Positions 34,968 to 44,976 of a stretch of DNA of 64,000 nucleotides are shown piece after piece. The stretch comes from Symsagittifera roscoffensis. Taxonomy: Eukaryota > Xenacoelomorpha > Acoela > Convolutidae. The position numbers and the translations under genes are program-made. Position 1 is the stretch's first letter, and each line of letters begins with the position of its first letter. The stretch covers positions 26,853,547-26,917,546 of the forward strand of contig NC_087067.1 of NCBI RefSeq assembly GCF_963678635.1, in the 5' to 3' direction. The notes beneath the pieces were generated by a model. It made no database searches and was not told the origin of the DNA. It worked only from the letters and a program-made list of their open reading frames with translations.

Positions 34968-35555
34968 ATGTTGCAAATTGTTGGAGCCAGCTCCCTAGCC
35001 CAAGCAATTGATTCTTTGGACGAAGACGAAAATAGAGAAGTGAGGAAAGAGGTCTACGCGTACTCTGGACTCAGTCTCAATTTCCGCAACATCTTCTACG
35101 ACAAAAAGGCGATCAACTTCATCAATCTCCCACGAAACTGCAACAAGAACATTGTCCTGTGGCACGATCTAATTAACAACTCAATCACCGATCATAAGAA
35201 CAACGACGGGGAACCACTCTCACCGGCAGAACTCATCTCTGTTCTGAGATCAATTCCCAATTTGTACGCTATCATCTACTGCCATAGGTGGGGAGAAACA
35301 AATATATTCGAGCATCTGCTAGAACTGAACATCACAGTCATTGACGTAACGAAACATATTCTCACAAAGACAGAGCAAATAAACAACACCATAAAAGCGA
35401 AGTACAAGAAGCTACATCAATCGCACGATCAAGAACTCCGGTCATTAGCTGTAGTTCTTCACTATTACCCAAGACTCAATCTCATCCTACGGCAGAGATC
35501 GAAACAACCGAAACCTTCAAAGAGCAGAAGGCGAGCAAAACAAAACGAGCAATAG
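34968..35555 (+). CDS. LINE-associated ORF, possibly SGNH/esterase-like
   Basis: An intact 196-codon frame from the first ATG (34968). It opens with 'LQIVGASSLAQAI', which could be a worn GDSL-type block. It has 'NIVLWHDLINNSI' and 'LYAIIYCHRWGE', strand-turn elements as in SGNH hydrolases, and ends very basic (PKPSKSRRRAK). It sits directly before the ORF1 5' repeats on the same strand. Some CR1-type LINEs carry esterase ORFs, so membership of the element is likely but not shown. It could be an independent repeat gene. The nucleophile Ser is uncertain and no catalytic His/Asp pair can be assigned. Confidence 0.5.
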   Translation: MLQIVGASSLAQAIDSLDEDENREVRKEVYAYSGLSLNFRNIFYDKKAINFINLPRNCNKNIVLWHDLINNSITDHKNNDGEPLSPAELISVLRSIPNLYAIIYCHRWGETNIFEHLLELNITVIDVTKHILTKTEQINNTIKAKYKKLHQSHDQELRSLAVVLHYYPRLNLILRQRSKQPKPSKSRRRAKQNEQ

Positions 35556-35579
35556 GTCAGTACCCCTGTTTTAAAAGTC

Positions 35580-35847
35580 GGTCTTTTCAAACCTTGTGTG
35601 CTCCTCGAGTCCCTGACTCAGAGTCCAAGGGAAATATTAAGTCCATAACTGTAAGTCCATCTTTCCAAATCTTGTGTACTCCTTGAGTCCTCTGACTCAG
35701 AGTCCAAGGGAAACCCTAGTCCATAAATCTTTAGTCCAAAATCATAACTTGTGTACTCCTCGAGTCCCTGACTCAGAGTCCAAGTCAACTCTTAATACTT
35801 CCAAATCTTGTGTACTCCTCGAGTCTCTGACTTAGAGTCCAGGTAAG
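35580..35847 (+). repeat. four tandem 5' units with CTCGAGTC-CTGACTCAGAGTC cores
   Basis: Units of about 55-85 bp each carry CTTGTGTACTCCT(C/T)GAGTC…CTGACTCAGAGTCCA(A/G)G. They resemble promoter monomers found upstream of ORF1 in some LINEs. The last three units recur at 36465-36660 as part of the 813-bp duplication. Confidence 0.8.
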
Positions 35848-37273
35848 GAATACCATGACTAAAAACTGTAAGTCATGTAAGCAGAAAATTGGTCCGAACG
35901 ATCCTGTTTATCAATGCGTAGCTTGTAGCGCTAACCTTCAATTGACCACTAGCTGCACAGGCTTAACACCAGTTGCAGTGAATGGTATTAAAGATTTAGG
36001 AACGCTGGCAATGCTGCTATGTTCGTCATGCCATGAAAACAATGTACGTGATCGGTTCATTCGGAACTTCACACAAAGCAAACTGACCGAAAAGCTGGAA
36101 GAATTAGACATAAATGAAAAACTTCTAAACATGGAAAACAGATTAACTCAAATCGTTGAGAAGAAAGTTGACGAAGCACTGAGGAACACCTGTGAGAAAG
36201 TGGAAAAGACATATAGTACTGTTCTGACAGGAAACAACAAGAATGCTGTACCAAAAGAACAGCAAAATCGAACAAATCACAACATCAATCAATGCATCCG
36301 AATACAGGGGATTGCCGAAGATCCCCAGAAATCGAAAGCTGAGAACCTTGTCCCAACAAACGAGGAAGTCAAGAAGATTCTAGAGATTAATAATGTACAA
36401 CCAAACATCGTTGAAATGAAACGCCTGGGAAAGTTCGATGAAAAGCGAACGAAACCCAGAACTGTAAGTCCATCTTTCCAAATCTTGTGTACTCCTTGAG
36501 TCCTCTGACTCAGAGTCCAAGGGAAACCCTAGTCCATAAATCTTAAGTCCAAAATCATAACTTGTGTACTCCTCGAGTCCCTGACTCAGAGTCCAAGTCA
36601 ACTCTTAATACTTCCAAATCTTGTGTACTCCTCGAGTCTCTGACTTAGAGTCCAGGTAAGGAATACCATGACTAAAAACTGTAAGTCATGTAAGCAGAAA
36701 ATTGGTCCGAACGATCCTGTTTATCAATGCGTAGCTTGTAGCGCTAACCTTCAATTGACCACTAGCTGCACAGGCTTAACACCAGTTGCAGTGAATGGTA
36801 TTAAAGATTTAGGAACGCTGGCAATGCTGCTATGTTCGTCATGCCATGAAAACAATGTACGTGATCGGTTCATTCGGAACTTCACACAAAGCAAACTGAC
36901 CGAAAAGCTGGAAGATTTAGACATAAATGAAAAACTTCTAAACATGGAAAACAGATTAACTCAAATCGTTGAGAAGAAAGTTGACGAAGCACTGAGGAAC
37001 ACCTGTGAGAAAGTGGAAAAGACATATAGTACTGTTCTGACAGGAAACAACAAGAATGCTGTACCAAAAGAACAGCAAAATCGAACAAATCACAACATCA
37101 ATCAATGCATCCGAATACAGGGGATTGCCGAAGATCCCCAGAAATCGAAAGCTGAGAACCTTGTCCCAACAAACGAGGAAGTCAAGAAGATTCTAGAGAT
37201 TAATAATGTACAACCAAACATCGTTGAAATGAAACGCCTGGGAAAGTTCGATGAAAAGCGAACGAAACCCAGA
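35648..37273 (+). repeat. 813-bp near-identical tandem duplication (35648-36460 and 36461-37273)
   Basis: The two copies differ at only a few positions by eye. Each includes three 5' repeat units and the first 203 codons of ORF1. The shared start is ACTGTAAGTC at 35648 and 36461. Confidence 0.9.
35855..36499 (+). pseudogene. LINE ORF1, first tandem copy, truncated
   Basis: Nearly identical to ORF1 at 36668-37534 through codon 203, where the duplication junction (36460/36461) fuses it to another copy of the 5' repeat. It then runs about 11 junk codons to a stop. It keeps the zinc-finger and coiled-coil parts but loses the end of the RNA-binding domain. One residue differs between copies (E versus D in the LE(E/D)LDINEK stretch). 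Confidence 0.85.
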
Positions 37274-37534
37274 ACCCTTCTGTTGACCGTGGCCAACCAT
37301 CATGAGGCAAGATTAGTTCTGGCGAAAAGTTTAGAAAAAAAGACCCAATTGTCTGAAAGGAAAGTCTTTCTCTCACCTGCTCTGACCAAGGAGGACGCAG
37401 CTAAAGAAAATCAAATCCTCAAAAAGCGACGTGAACTTATAACTGAAGGCGTTCCAAAAGGGAAGTTACGGATAAGAAACTTGGAGTTGTTCAATGACAA
37501 CGTAAAAGTAGAGCTCAATGAAAGCGGCCCGTGA
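36668..37534 (+). CDS. LINE ORF1 protein: zinc finger, coiled coil and RRM-like domain, 288 aa
   Basis: Presumed RNA-binding chaperone of the retrotransposon. The N-terminus has a PHD-like cysteine pattern (C5, C8, C21, C24, C34, C56, C59, then H60). Residues about 75-130 are charged and coiled-coil-prone. The C-terminal part has 'QCIRIQGIAED' and 'MKRLGKFDEKRTKPRTLLLTV', typical of the RRM-like/C-terminal domain of CR1/L2-type ORF1s, and ends ELNESGP. The frame is intact. It directly precedes ORF2, as in an autonomous LINE. The + orientation and 5' repeats suggest it was transcribed from them. Confidence 0.8.
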   Translation: MTKNCKSCKQKIGPNDPVYQCVACSANLQLTTSCTGLTPVAVNGIKDLGTLAMLLCSSCHENNVRDRFIRNFTQSKLTEKLEDLDINEKLLNMENRLTQIVEKKVDEALRNTCEKVEKTYSTVLTGNNKNAVPKEQQNRTNHNINQCIRIQGIAEDPQKSKAENLVPTNEEVKKILEINNVQPNIVEMKRLGKFDEKRTKPRTLLLTVANHHEARLVLAKSLEKKTQLSERKVFLSPALTKEDAAKENQILKKRRELITEGVPKGKLRIRNLELFNDNVKVELNESGP

Positions 37535-37537
37535 CTA

Positions 37538-38453
37538 GGGGCCATTCTAAGCGTACTTCAAATAAATGCCAGAAGTCTCATAAACTTCGAACGTCGAGCC
37601 AAACTCTCTACTGCTGTTACATCTGGCATTTGTGAAACCTGGCTAAATAATCAAATAGAATCCTCTGAATTAATGCTACATGATTACAATATCTATAGAT
37701 CAGACAGAGAAAGAGTGAATGATACAAACAAACACGGCGGCAGTCTCATTGCTGTAAAGAATACATTCGCATGTGAAAAACTTACTGTAGATCTGCCTGA
37801 CAGCTGTGTTTCATGCAAAACTGATATATCCGGCCAGGAGTTGATATTCTGTGTCTTTTATAACCCCCCTAAATCAAGTCCCTACAGGTACTTGTCTGAA
37901 GATTTTAACAAAATATTGAATGCCTTTCCAACCTCGTCATCCCTTATCGTTTGTGGTGACATCAACAACAAATTGGCCGTCCCTAACAAGTACCAGTGAA
38001 GAGGAACAGGAGGTAGTTGATGCCTTTGACACAAAATTCTTCAGACAAACAGTTAACTTCTCTACATGCGGAAAAAACTTGTTGGATGTAGCCTTCTATA
38101 GAAATTGTCTCGTACATGCTCAAAGGGATGAATTCTTTGATAAACAATATGACTGTTCAGATCATCAATCAATAAACCTCAACGTCGAAATAGAACACCA
38201 AGAAGCCAAACCGGTCATTGACAAATATAGAAGCTTCGGTAAAGCTGACTTCGAAGGTATAAACAACGCTATGGCTGATAAAGTTTTCAATCCAATATGC
38301 TACACAAATATAGATAAAACCTGCCAAGAGCTATATGATTACTTTGAAAATTTGTTAGAAATCTATGTGCCTCGAAGAACTGCGCATCGACAGCAGTTAC
38401 CATCATGGATAACCCAAAGCACATCAAACCTCATGAAAAAGCTTAACACCTAA
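37538..38453 (+). pseudogene. LINE ORF2 endonuclease domain, frameshifted
   Basis: It starts near 'LQINARSL' and passes an 'ETWLNN' block that is shortened by a small deletion. It continues with 'DYNIYRSDR', 'GGSLIAVKN' and 'FCVFYNPP', then a frameshift near 37970 inside the 'GDIN' box. In the next frame it reads 'FFRQTVNFSTCGKNLLDVAF' and 'SDHQSI', the catalytic SDH. The frame then ends at TAA 38451. It is an APE-type endonuclease of a non-LTR element, with catalytic motifs mostly recognisable but not in one frame. Confidence 0.8.
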
Positions 38454-39560
38454 AAAAAACTACTCATTTCGAAACCAACAAGCTACCGCAAACGTCAAGT
38501 TGCACTAATGGAAAATGTAGTAATCCAGTCCAGTAAAAATGATCGATTAAACTGTAAACAATATGTAAAAGTTGAGAAAACTTCTTCAGTGACTCTAGAT
38601 GTGACGAGTGGTGTCCCACAGGGATCCCTCCTGGGCCCACTTCTGTTCTGCATTTTCATCAATGACCTCCCGGACCGACTGAAATTCTCTGACCCGTACA
38701 TATACGCTGACGATCTGAAACTTCTGACAGTCAACACAGACCTAATCAAAGTACAACAGGACTTGAAGTCCATTGATGACTGGGTCAAGGAGAACAAGAT
38801 GGCGCTGGCTCTCGATAAATGCTCACAACTGGTGTTCAGAGGCAGAGCACACGATCTGCAGCTTTCCGGATCAAAACTTGAATCCTCTACAGAAGCGAAA
38901 GATCTTGCACTTATAGTGGACTATAAATTATCCTGGAATAAACATATTGTTATGAGACTGACCAAAGCTAATAAATCATTTTACTTGATTAGACGTAATA
39001 TAGCTTATAAAACACTAACTTTAATCAAATTAGGCCTATAAAAGTCTCTTCTTATTCCAATTCTGATATATGGACTTTCATGTACAAATCTTAGCCGAGG
39101 AGATCTTGTACGCCTGGAGCGCTTCCAAAAGAAAGTCACAAAATGGACAGTAACAAGCCCGGATACATACTATGTTAACCAGCTGCGAGCACTAAATGTG
39201 CTCCCACTACCACTGTACTTACAACTCACGGACCTACTGGTACTCTCTAGCCTTGATGGACGAACTGATGTGTTTCCACATCTATCACAGTGCCCGCAGA
39301 CAAATCTCAGAGTTAAGGACGTTTTCAAGAGTGCCAAAATCAGAACAGAGAATGCGCGAGGGGAATTCACAATACGTACCAGTCAAATTGCAAACAGAAT
39401 TGACAAACACGTTGATTTCACAAACAAAACTGGACTCAAGAACCGAATCCTACAACTGATGTGGAATTTCATGGTTGAAAAGTACAACGAAAACAATATT
39501 TGCACTTGGCAACTTGCGTGCGATTGCAACCAATGCAGAAATAAGTGGAGAATCTTCTAA
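38454..39560 (+). pseudogene. LINE ORF2 reverse transcriptase palm/thumb and C-terminus
   Basis: Entry is at 'SGVPQGSLLGPLLFCIFINDLP', followed by the catalytic 'YIYADDLKLL'. After the stop at 39041 it continues through 'IYGLSC…NLSRGDLVRLERFQKKVTKW' to a C-terminal 'WQLACDCNQCRNKW', a Cys cluster shared with the neighbour at 39775-40140. The RT fingers and the region up to motif 3 are missing, so an internal deletion lies at about 38455-38510. Nonfunctional. Confidence 0.8.
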
Positions 39561-39689
39561 TAAAAACGGAAAGGGAGCAACATCCATCAGCCTTGTGCTG
39601 TAAATCCACTACAACAACAACAACAACAATATCTCAAGTTTTGTAAATTCCTATTACATGTGAAAATCAAACTTTGATAATGAAAAATT

Positions 39690-40200
39690 TTAAAATTGCT
39701 CTCGTCGGACAATTGCTCTCGTCGCAACAAGCAAAACTTATACTGAAAGACTGAAGGACCTGAACCTTCTTCCTTTGAACCTATACATCGAAATGCACGA
39801 CATTTTAATACTAATAGCCCTGCTTGAAAATCGTTACGACGTAGAAATAGAACGAAAACCATCTGAATCATGCGAAATCACCCGACAGTCATCAAGAGGC
39901 GATTTTCAAATCCCAAAAGGCCGCTCGCAAAGAACGGACGACAATTTTTTCAGACGAGTGAAACATCTATACAACTGTCTTATCCGAACCTGCCCAACTT
40001 TTAGCCTTAGACCAAGCAAAGCGACTCTGACCTACATATACAGGAAATACTTCAAAAAAATGTACAGTGAAGTCATCAAATGTACATGGAAACTCTTATG
40101 CAGATGTGGAAACTGCAATGTTTACAACAAACTGAGATAAAACATGGACTGTAAAAGGGGTGAAATTCCCTAGAGCTCTACTACTACTAAATATTATTTT
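39690..40200 (+). pseudogene. 3' end of a second LINE
   Basis: An open frame of 121 codons (39775-40140) begins at the 'LNLLPLNLYIEMHD' block, the same position as 'LNVLPLPLYLQLTD' in the neighbouring LINE. It ends 'CTWKLLCRCGNC', the same Cys cluster. The following 3' UTR ends in CTACTACTACTA. It is a different subfamily inserted right after the first LINE. Confidence 0.7.
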
Positions 40201-40219
40201 TTTTTGAATCAAACGATTG

Positions 40220-40470
40220 GCTAACCGAGGATCATGTGCAGTAAAATTAGACTTTACTAAAGCATTTAATAAAGCTGACAGATCACTTCTCATCAATATT
40301 TTGAAAGGATTAAATCTTGATGGGTTTTCCGCTAGAGCTATTGAAACTTTGTATTTAGAATGAAAAGCAGTACTTCAGATAAATGGTTTTTTCTTATCAA
40401 CCAGCTTCAAAATGCATCGCGGTGATCGACAAGGCTACCTTCTCTCCGCATATTTACTTAAAAAACATAA
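40220..40470 (+). pseudogene. RT fragment of another LINE clade
   Basis: Translation shows 'VKLDFTKAFNKADRSLLINIL' and then 'RGDRQGYLLSAYL'. These correspond to the RT motifs D-x-x-KAFD and RG-RQGDPLS of L1/RTE/NeSL-type elements, with a stop in between. No other part of the element is seen. Confidence 0.6.
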
Positions 40471-40639
40471 ACACCTAAATTGCAAAATGAAATTATTTTC
40501 AAATGTGCAAATTTACGTCAGGTATTAATGAAATATAAGTGAACTAGCCTCTTTGTGCTTGTTCATCGATTGTAACGAAAATATTTTTTCGAGAACTGAA
40601 CAAATTCAAAAAAAAGTAATAAATTTTTAAGGGTTACCA

Positions 40640-41060
40640 TTTTTTCCATTAGGTCAAATTGGGCGCCAATTCATTAATAACATCCTGTGAAATTCTGAGA
40701 TTTTTTAGTTTTTTTGTTCTTTCATGGTTATAAAATTCGTTGTTATGAGTGTTGATTGTCTGTTCTATAATCTCTGTTTTCAGCTCAGCAGAACCGCCCA
40801 CCTCCTTATTACATTCTAATAAGTGTTGCCCTACCGAGGAGTCCCCTTTGCGGTGTTAATCGACCCTCGTGGCTAATGCCGGACTGTCTGGTCGACATAG
40901 GTGGAGTAACATCCACTACATGTGAGCTTATACACCACTTTGGATCTCAATTCACGAGCAGAGTAAGTCTTGAGGGATGGGAAGCATGTTTTCAATTTTC
41001 TTGTTGTAAAAATCATTTGTGCCCCGGAAATTTGCTGAAACTTTGCAAATAACATTTGAG
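40640..41060 (-). pseudogene. Penelope-like element GIY-YIG fragment
   Basis: On minus, a 60-codon open stretch (41055-40873) carries 'LRSKVVYKLTCSGCYSTYVDQT', matching the VVYkf-C-gC-a-Y-G-T entry of the GIY-YIG nuclease in Penelope-like elements. The expected Gly after Y-V is Asp. After a frameshift, 'HRKGDSSVGQHLLEC' and a 'TEIIEQTINTHN' stretch continue the domain. It is disabled. Confidence 0.65.
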
Positions 41061-41714
41061 ATGGATTGCCTCGACATTACATTGTAAAAAAGGGGGTGAG
41101 TCTTTTAACCATTTATCATTTCTCGGTTCTGATGCCTTTACCTCTAAATTTTTCTTTCCCTCATTGATCTTGTTAAGAGTTCTAAACACTACCCTGTCCG
41201 ACCAATTTTTCGGATATTGATTTTCAATCCTTATTTTCGATTTTTTTCCAATGCCTGGTCAAAATTTTCCAATGTGGAGATCTGTAAACATCGCTAAAAC
41301 AGTATGGTATTGCATTACTTGCAAGAAAAAACAGGAAGCAGATCGGGCTGAGAATTGTGATCAGGCTTTTCTAAGATATGTGAACTGTAACAAAAGGTGC
41401 ATCCAAACTTGCAGTTAACCATAGAAGAACTTGATAGTAATGGTAATTTGTTTTTTTTTTGGATTCAATTGGGTGCGCACCTTTGCTGTACAAGAGAAAA
41501 GTTATTGAAGGGAGTGTTCATAGAGTTTTCAGAAGTATCGTTTGCACTTCTTCTTCTACTCTGGCTCTCTTCGCTGACACCGCAGCCTTCAACTGTGACC
41601 TAGACGAGGCAGCCTTGCAACTCATTTTCTGGTCAAAAGGTTGATTTCTACTCCTCAAGCCGGAACTAGGCCTGGCTGGGAGAGGCATTTCTCCAGGCTG
41701 GTACGTTCTCGCGG
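41061..41714. other. unassigned, partly coding-like on minus
   Basis: 41090-41280 may be further upstream Penelope-like sequence (minus). 41518-41714 on minus reads through Arg/Ser-rich frames with no motif. It is just outside the tandem duplication. Confidence 0.3.
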
Positions 41715-41791
41715 TACCCACCCCAGGTTCGCGCTGCAAGTCACTTCCAGAAAGCGCTTCTTTCCTTAATCCCATAACCCGCAGGCTCGCC

Positions 41792-41992
41792 TCAAGCTAC
41801 AATCAGCATGACTTCCGCGGGGCGTTCCCCACGGTTGTCATGTCCTAGGATCTTCATTAGAGCAGCCGTCAACATGACTACCTCTATGTCTTCCTGGGCA
41901 TAATTTCTTTCCAGTAGCCGGCGATAGAGCTCGTCTATGTCTGGCCGTACGCAGACCTCGGTTAAATCCACCAATTTGTCAAAATTTTCCAT
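41792..41992 (-). other. small open frame conserved in both duplicate units (A copy)
   Basis: A 66-codon frame starting 'MENFD', acidic at first and then 'NYAQEDIEVVMLTAALM'. The B copy (46338-46538) has the same length and stop with seven residue differences. It is not recognised. It may be a truncated gene or transposon remnant. Confidence 0.3.
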
Positions 41993-43906
41993 TCTGCTTC
42001 AGTTCGATTGTATGATTTTGATAAATCGATTCGAAAAGATGAAATTCGGAAAAAAAATTCGATCAGTCAGAATCTAAAAACAAAGTCATGGCTATCACAA
42101 CTGTCAATATTGTTCCAATTTCACATTAAAACATACTTCAAAAACAATCAGATTAAAAGACATTGATCTTAAGATATATTAAATACGATTCAATCTAAAA
42201 TCTTGGAAAATGATCGAAGAGTGGGAAGTTCACGCTTTGGATCTTTACGGAACTTTTTGCCTGATCATTCGTGGTCCTTAAGCCTTCCAGGCGCATAATC
42301 TTAATAACGTAGTACACCCTACACTCAACCGATACTTAAATAATATTTCGTATGTTGATACACTTCTATGTTGGTATCCCAAAACTTCACGTGTATCAGT
42401 GCGTACAACTACCGAGAAGGCAGTCGTCCTCTGTTTGTGTCGTACGCAGGAAGCGAGAACTCTTTCACTCCCATCTCCACTGATAAACCTCTTAGTCTTG
42501 TCAGGAACAAAACCAAACCCTTCAGGGTCTACGTTTTGCTTTTCCGTCGCCCTCGTCACTAAGAAGCATAAACACTTCCCTGGTATCTGCGAAGCCGTTG
42601 GTGGTAAAGCTGCTACTGCCCCTATTCGTGGTATTTGCTATCAAACAAACTCTATGATCCTACACTCTCTCCTGAAGTTGGCTGCTATTGCTGTTCTAAA
42701 ACTCATGTCCGCGGTGATAGCTATCAAACACTTCCTATCCGTAAGTATAAAATCGTTATCTGTTAATATTATGCCACTTGAGTTTTCACTCGGCAAGTTA
42801 AATTACGACTCTACTATTTTTTCAAAGTATCATAAATTTATTGGCTTCAAACAAAAAAAAATATTTTTTTAGCAAAGCGATTTGGTCCAAGGAGACGCTT
42901 AGCTGGTTTAGCTTACATAGAAAAAAAAATAAACATTTTTTCATTCGGTTCGCTTCTTGACATTACTTGAGCTATTTCGAGGTTTCATCAAAACAGTAGT
43001 TTGCTTCAGAAACTAACAGAAACTGTTTCCTTCATGATTTTACTTAAAATTTTTCAAAGTCTATAACTGGAATAGCTCGCCTAAACAAAACCGTAATTTG
43101 TTGCCATCCAAATCGCTTCATGAATTAACTTGAATATTTCCAGAGTTTTATAGCGGGATCAGCTGGTGTAGAAAAAGTTCAATTTTTTGTGGATCAGTTT
43201 GATTCGGTCTTTGCACTTATAAATTTTCAAACCGATTTAGGATATGGGATAAGTTGATTTTTTTTGTTTAATAGCTTGAATAGCTTAATTAAAGCAGCTG
43301 CTACTTTTTGCGAGCCAATTGCTTGTTAGAGACTAGCTTGCAAGTATTCTAAGCTTAAGAAAATGTATCCGTCTGGGTAATACTCTAGTAGGTAAATTAC
43401 TATACCAGCTTCAGCTAATAATGTAAATATAAATCAGAAAAATTCAAAAAAAAATTCGTGATTTGTGTCATGAGATTTATAAAACAACAAACTAAACTTC
43501 AAATTCTTAGCATTTTCAGCTTATAGATGTCCAAAGCATAGCTGAGACAAGTCAATATGGTGTGTTTACTTTAACGTGATGCTGGTACGTTTTTGGAAAA
43601 CACGCGTGAAAAAAAACTTCATTAAATTCAGTCAAGGAAATAATCGCAAACGCTGAAATTGGTAATGTTCTCTGAAAACATATTTTAGCGAAACATTTCA
43701 AATGCATCAACTAAATGTTCTTCAACTGTTTCGAAAGAATACCGGATCAAAAATGATGTTTAAAACCATCTTTGAAATAAAGCGAGAGAAAACTCTCGGT
43801 TTAATTAAGGTTCTTCAATTCAGTCTATTCAGCTCGAGCTAAAATTGCGCTTTCCCCCATCCAACTTGACTACTTTCGTATCCATTAAAGAAAGGTGAGA
43901 AGTCTT

Positions 43907-44305
43907 CAGGGGTGGATTTAGGGGGAGGAAGGGGGGGCGAACGCTTATCCCCCTACCCCATCCCCCCTCAGGGATTCGATCCCCTGCCGACCCAAAGGGT
44001 CCCCCTCTGTGCTATTTTGAGATATCCATTTTTGGTGACAGACCCTAAATTTTTCTAAAGGCGCCTTTGGTGCCAATATATATTATTTTTGAGGGGGAGC
44101 GCGCGCCGAAAAAACGCAATTTTATGGTAAAAATTATCCAAAAAGTGCCTAAAAACGCTTTTTTTGCCAGTTTTTTCCAATTTTTGCCTGCGGCGTGGAA
44201 ACTTCGGCCAGAACGAGGTCTTTGTAGTGCTTTGGGAGAGCTCAGAAATTTTTTTGAAAATACTCCCCCCCCCCCTTTCTCGAGAAAAACCTAGATCCGC
44301 CCGTG
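43907..44305. mobile_element. hAT-like MITE in duplicate unit A
   Basis: The ends are CAGGGGTGGATTTAGG and CTAGATCCGCCCGTG. The flanks GAAGTCTT and GAACACTT (8 bp, six matching) look like a worn target duplication. Internal 'GGCGCCTTTGGTGCC' and C/G runs. No transposase. Confidence 0.75.
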
Positions 44306-44679
44306 GAACACTTATACCCAATTTTTGTACTTCTAAAATCAATTCTCATTTTTCATAAAAGTTCGTCGCCAATAATGCTGCTATTTTTCAGTGTAATTGG
44401 ACTCCTTAATCTATATAAAAAGAACAATCAAAAAAGAATTGATATAACAGAGGTAACACGGAGAGTTTATGACATGAAAAGATAAGGCTGGTGACCATGA
44501 GTTGCTTATATTGTCCAATCGAGGGGACAAATGATTTTACTTTCTGGTCCCTATGCTTTCATGAAGAAGACTATGAGGAGGCCTCAATAACAACTAGTGT
44601 CAATCGGATAGAAAAATGGGCTCATTCGTTTCTCTCTCAAGGAAAGATTACATCAAATAAGTTTCAATTCGTGAATAGA

Positions 44680-44976
44680 TCATTGGCTCTCATTGCAGAT
44701 CCAAGGCTGATCTTTACACATTACATAAGATTTGAACCACTCGAAGGTCAGAAACTCTTTGGGGTTCTCGTATGGTATCTTTGGACTCCATTGATCTCCA
44801 ATTTTGAGCTGGTACGGAGCTCCTGGAAGGAAATCTGTTGAACCGCTCCTATGATTCTCCCGTTTTAGAGCACCCATTCCGAAGCCAATTTTGCTTATAC
44901 TATTCACACCACATTCCGGCAAGTAGAAGGACAATAAATAGTTCAACCGTTTGCCCTCCACTGAATAATTTGTCAT
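44680..44976 (-). other. 98-codon frame open in both duplicate units (A copy)
   Basis: Protein-like composition ('GAPYQLKIGDQWSPKIPYENP'). The B copy at 49320-49616 has the same length with about eight substitutions and no indel. The opposite strand is also open in A but is broken in B. Not recognised; possibly an exon or old transposon sequence. Confidence 0.3.

Larger units (their letters stand above)
34900..39625 (+). mobile_element. LINE with SGNH-like ORF, tandem 5' repeats, zinc-finger ORF1 and damaged ORF2
   Basis: In order: an ORF of about 196 codons (34968-35555); a 5' array of CTCGAGTC(C/T)CTGACT units (35580-35845); ORF1 in two tandem copies; and an APE-RT ORF2 (37538-39560). It ends in a short 3' UTR with (ACA)n, 'ACTACAACAACAACAACAAC', at about 39606-39630. 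ORF2 has a frameshift near 37970, a stop at 38451, and a missing block between endonuclease and RT. The copy cannot mobilise itself. The sharp ORF1 duplicates show it is recent. CR1/L2-like by layout. Confidence 0.8.

Noticed and set aside
35580-36660. CRISPR-like array from regularly spaced palindromic units
   Set aside because: Animal genome context; units lie upstream of LINE ORF1 and show no unique spacer pattern.
42278-42872. Overlapping + and minus frames in the duplicated unit as a transposase or receptor gene
   Set aside because: No recognisable motif, and the B copy loses part of the region; not enough to call a gene.
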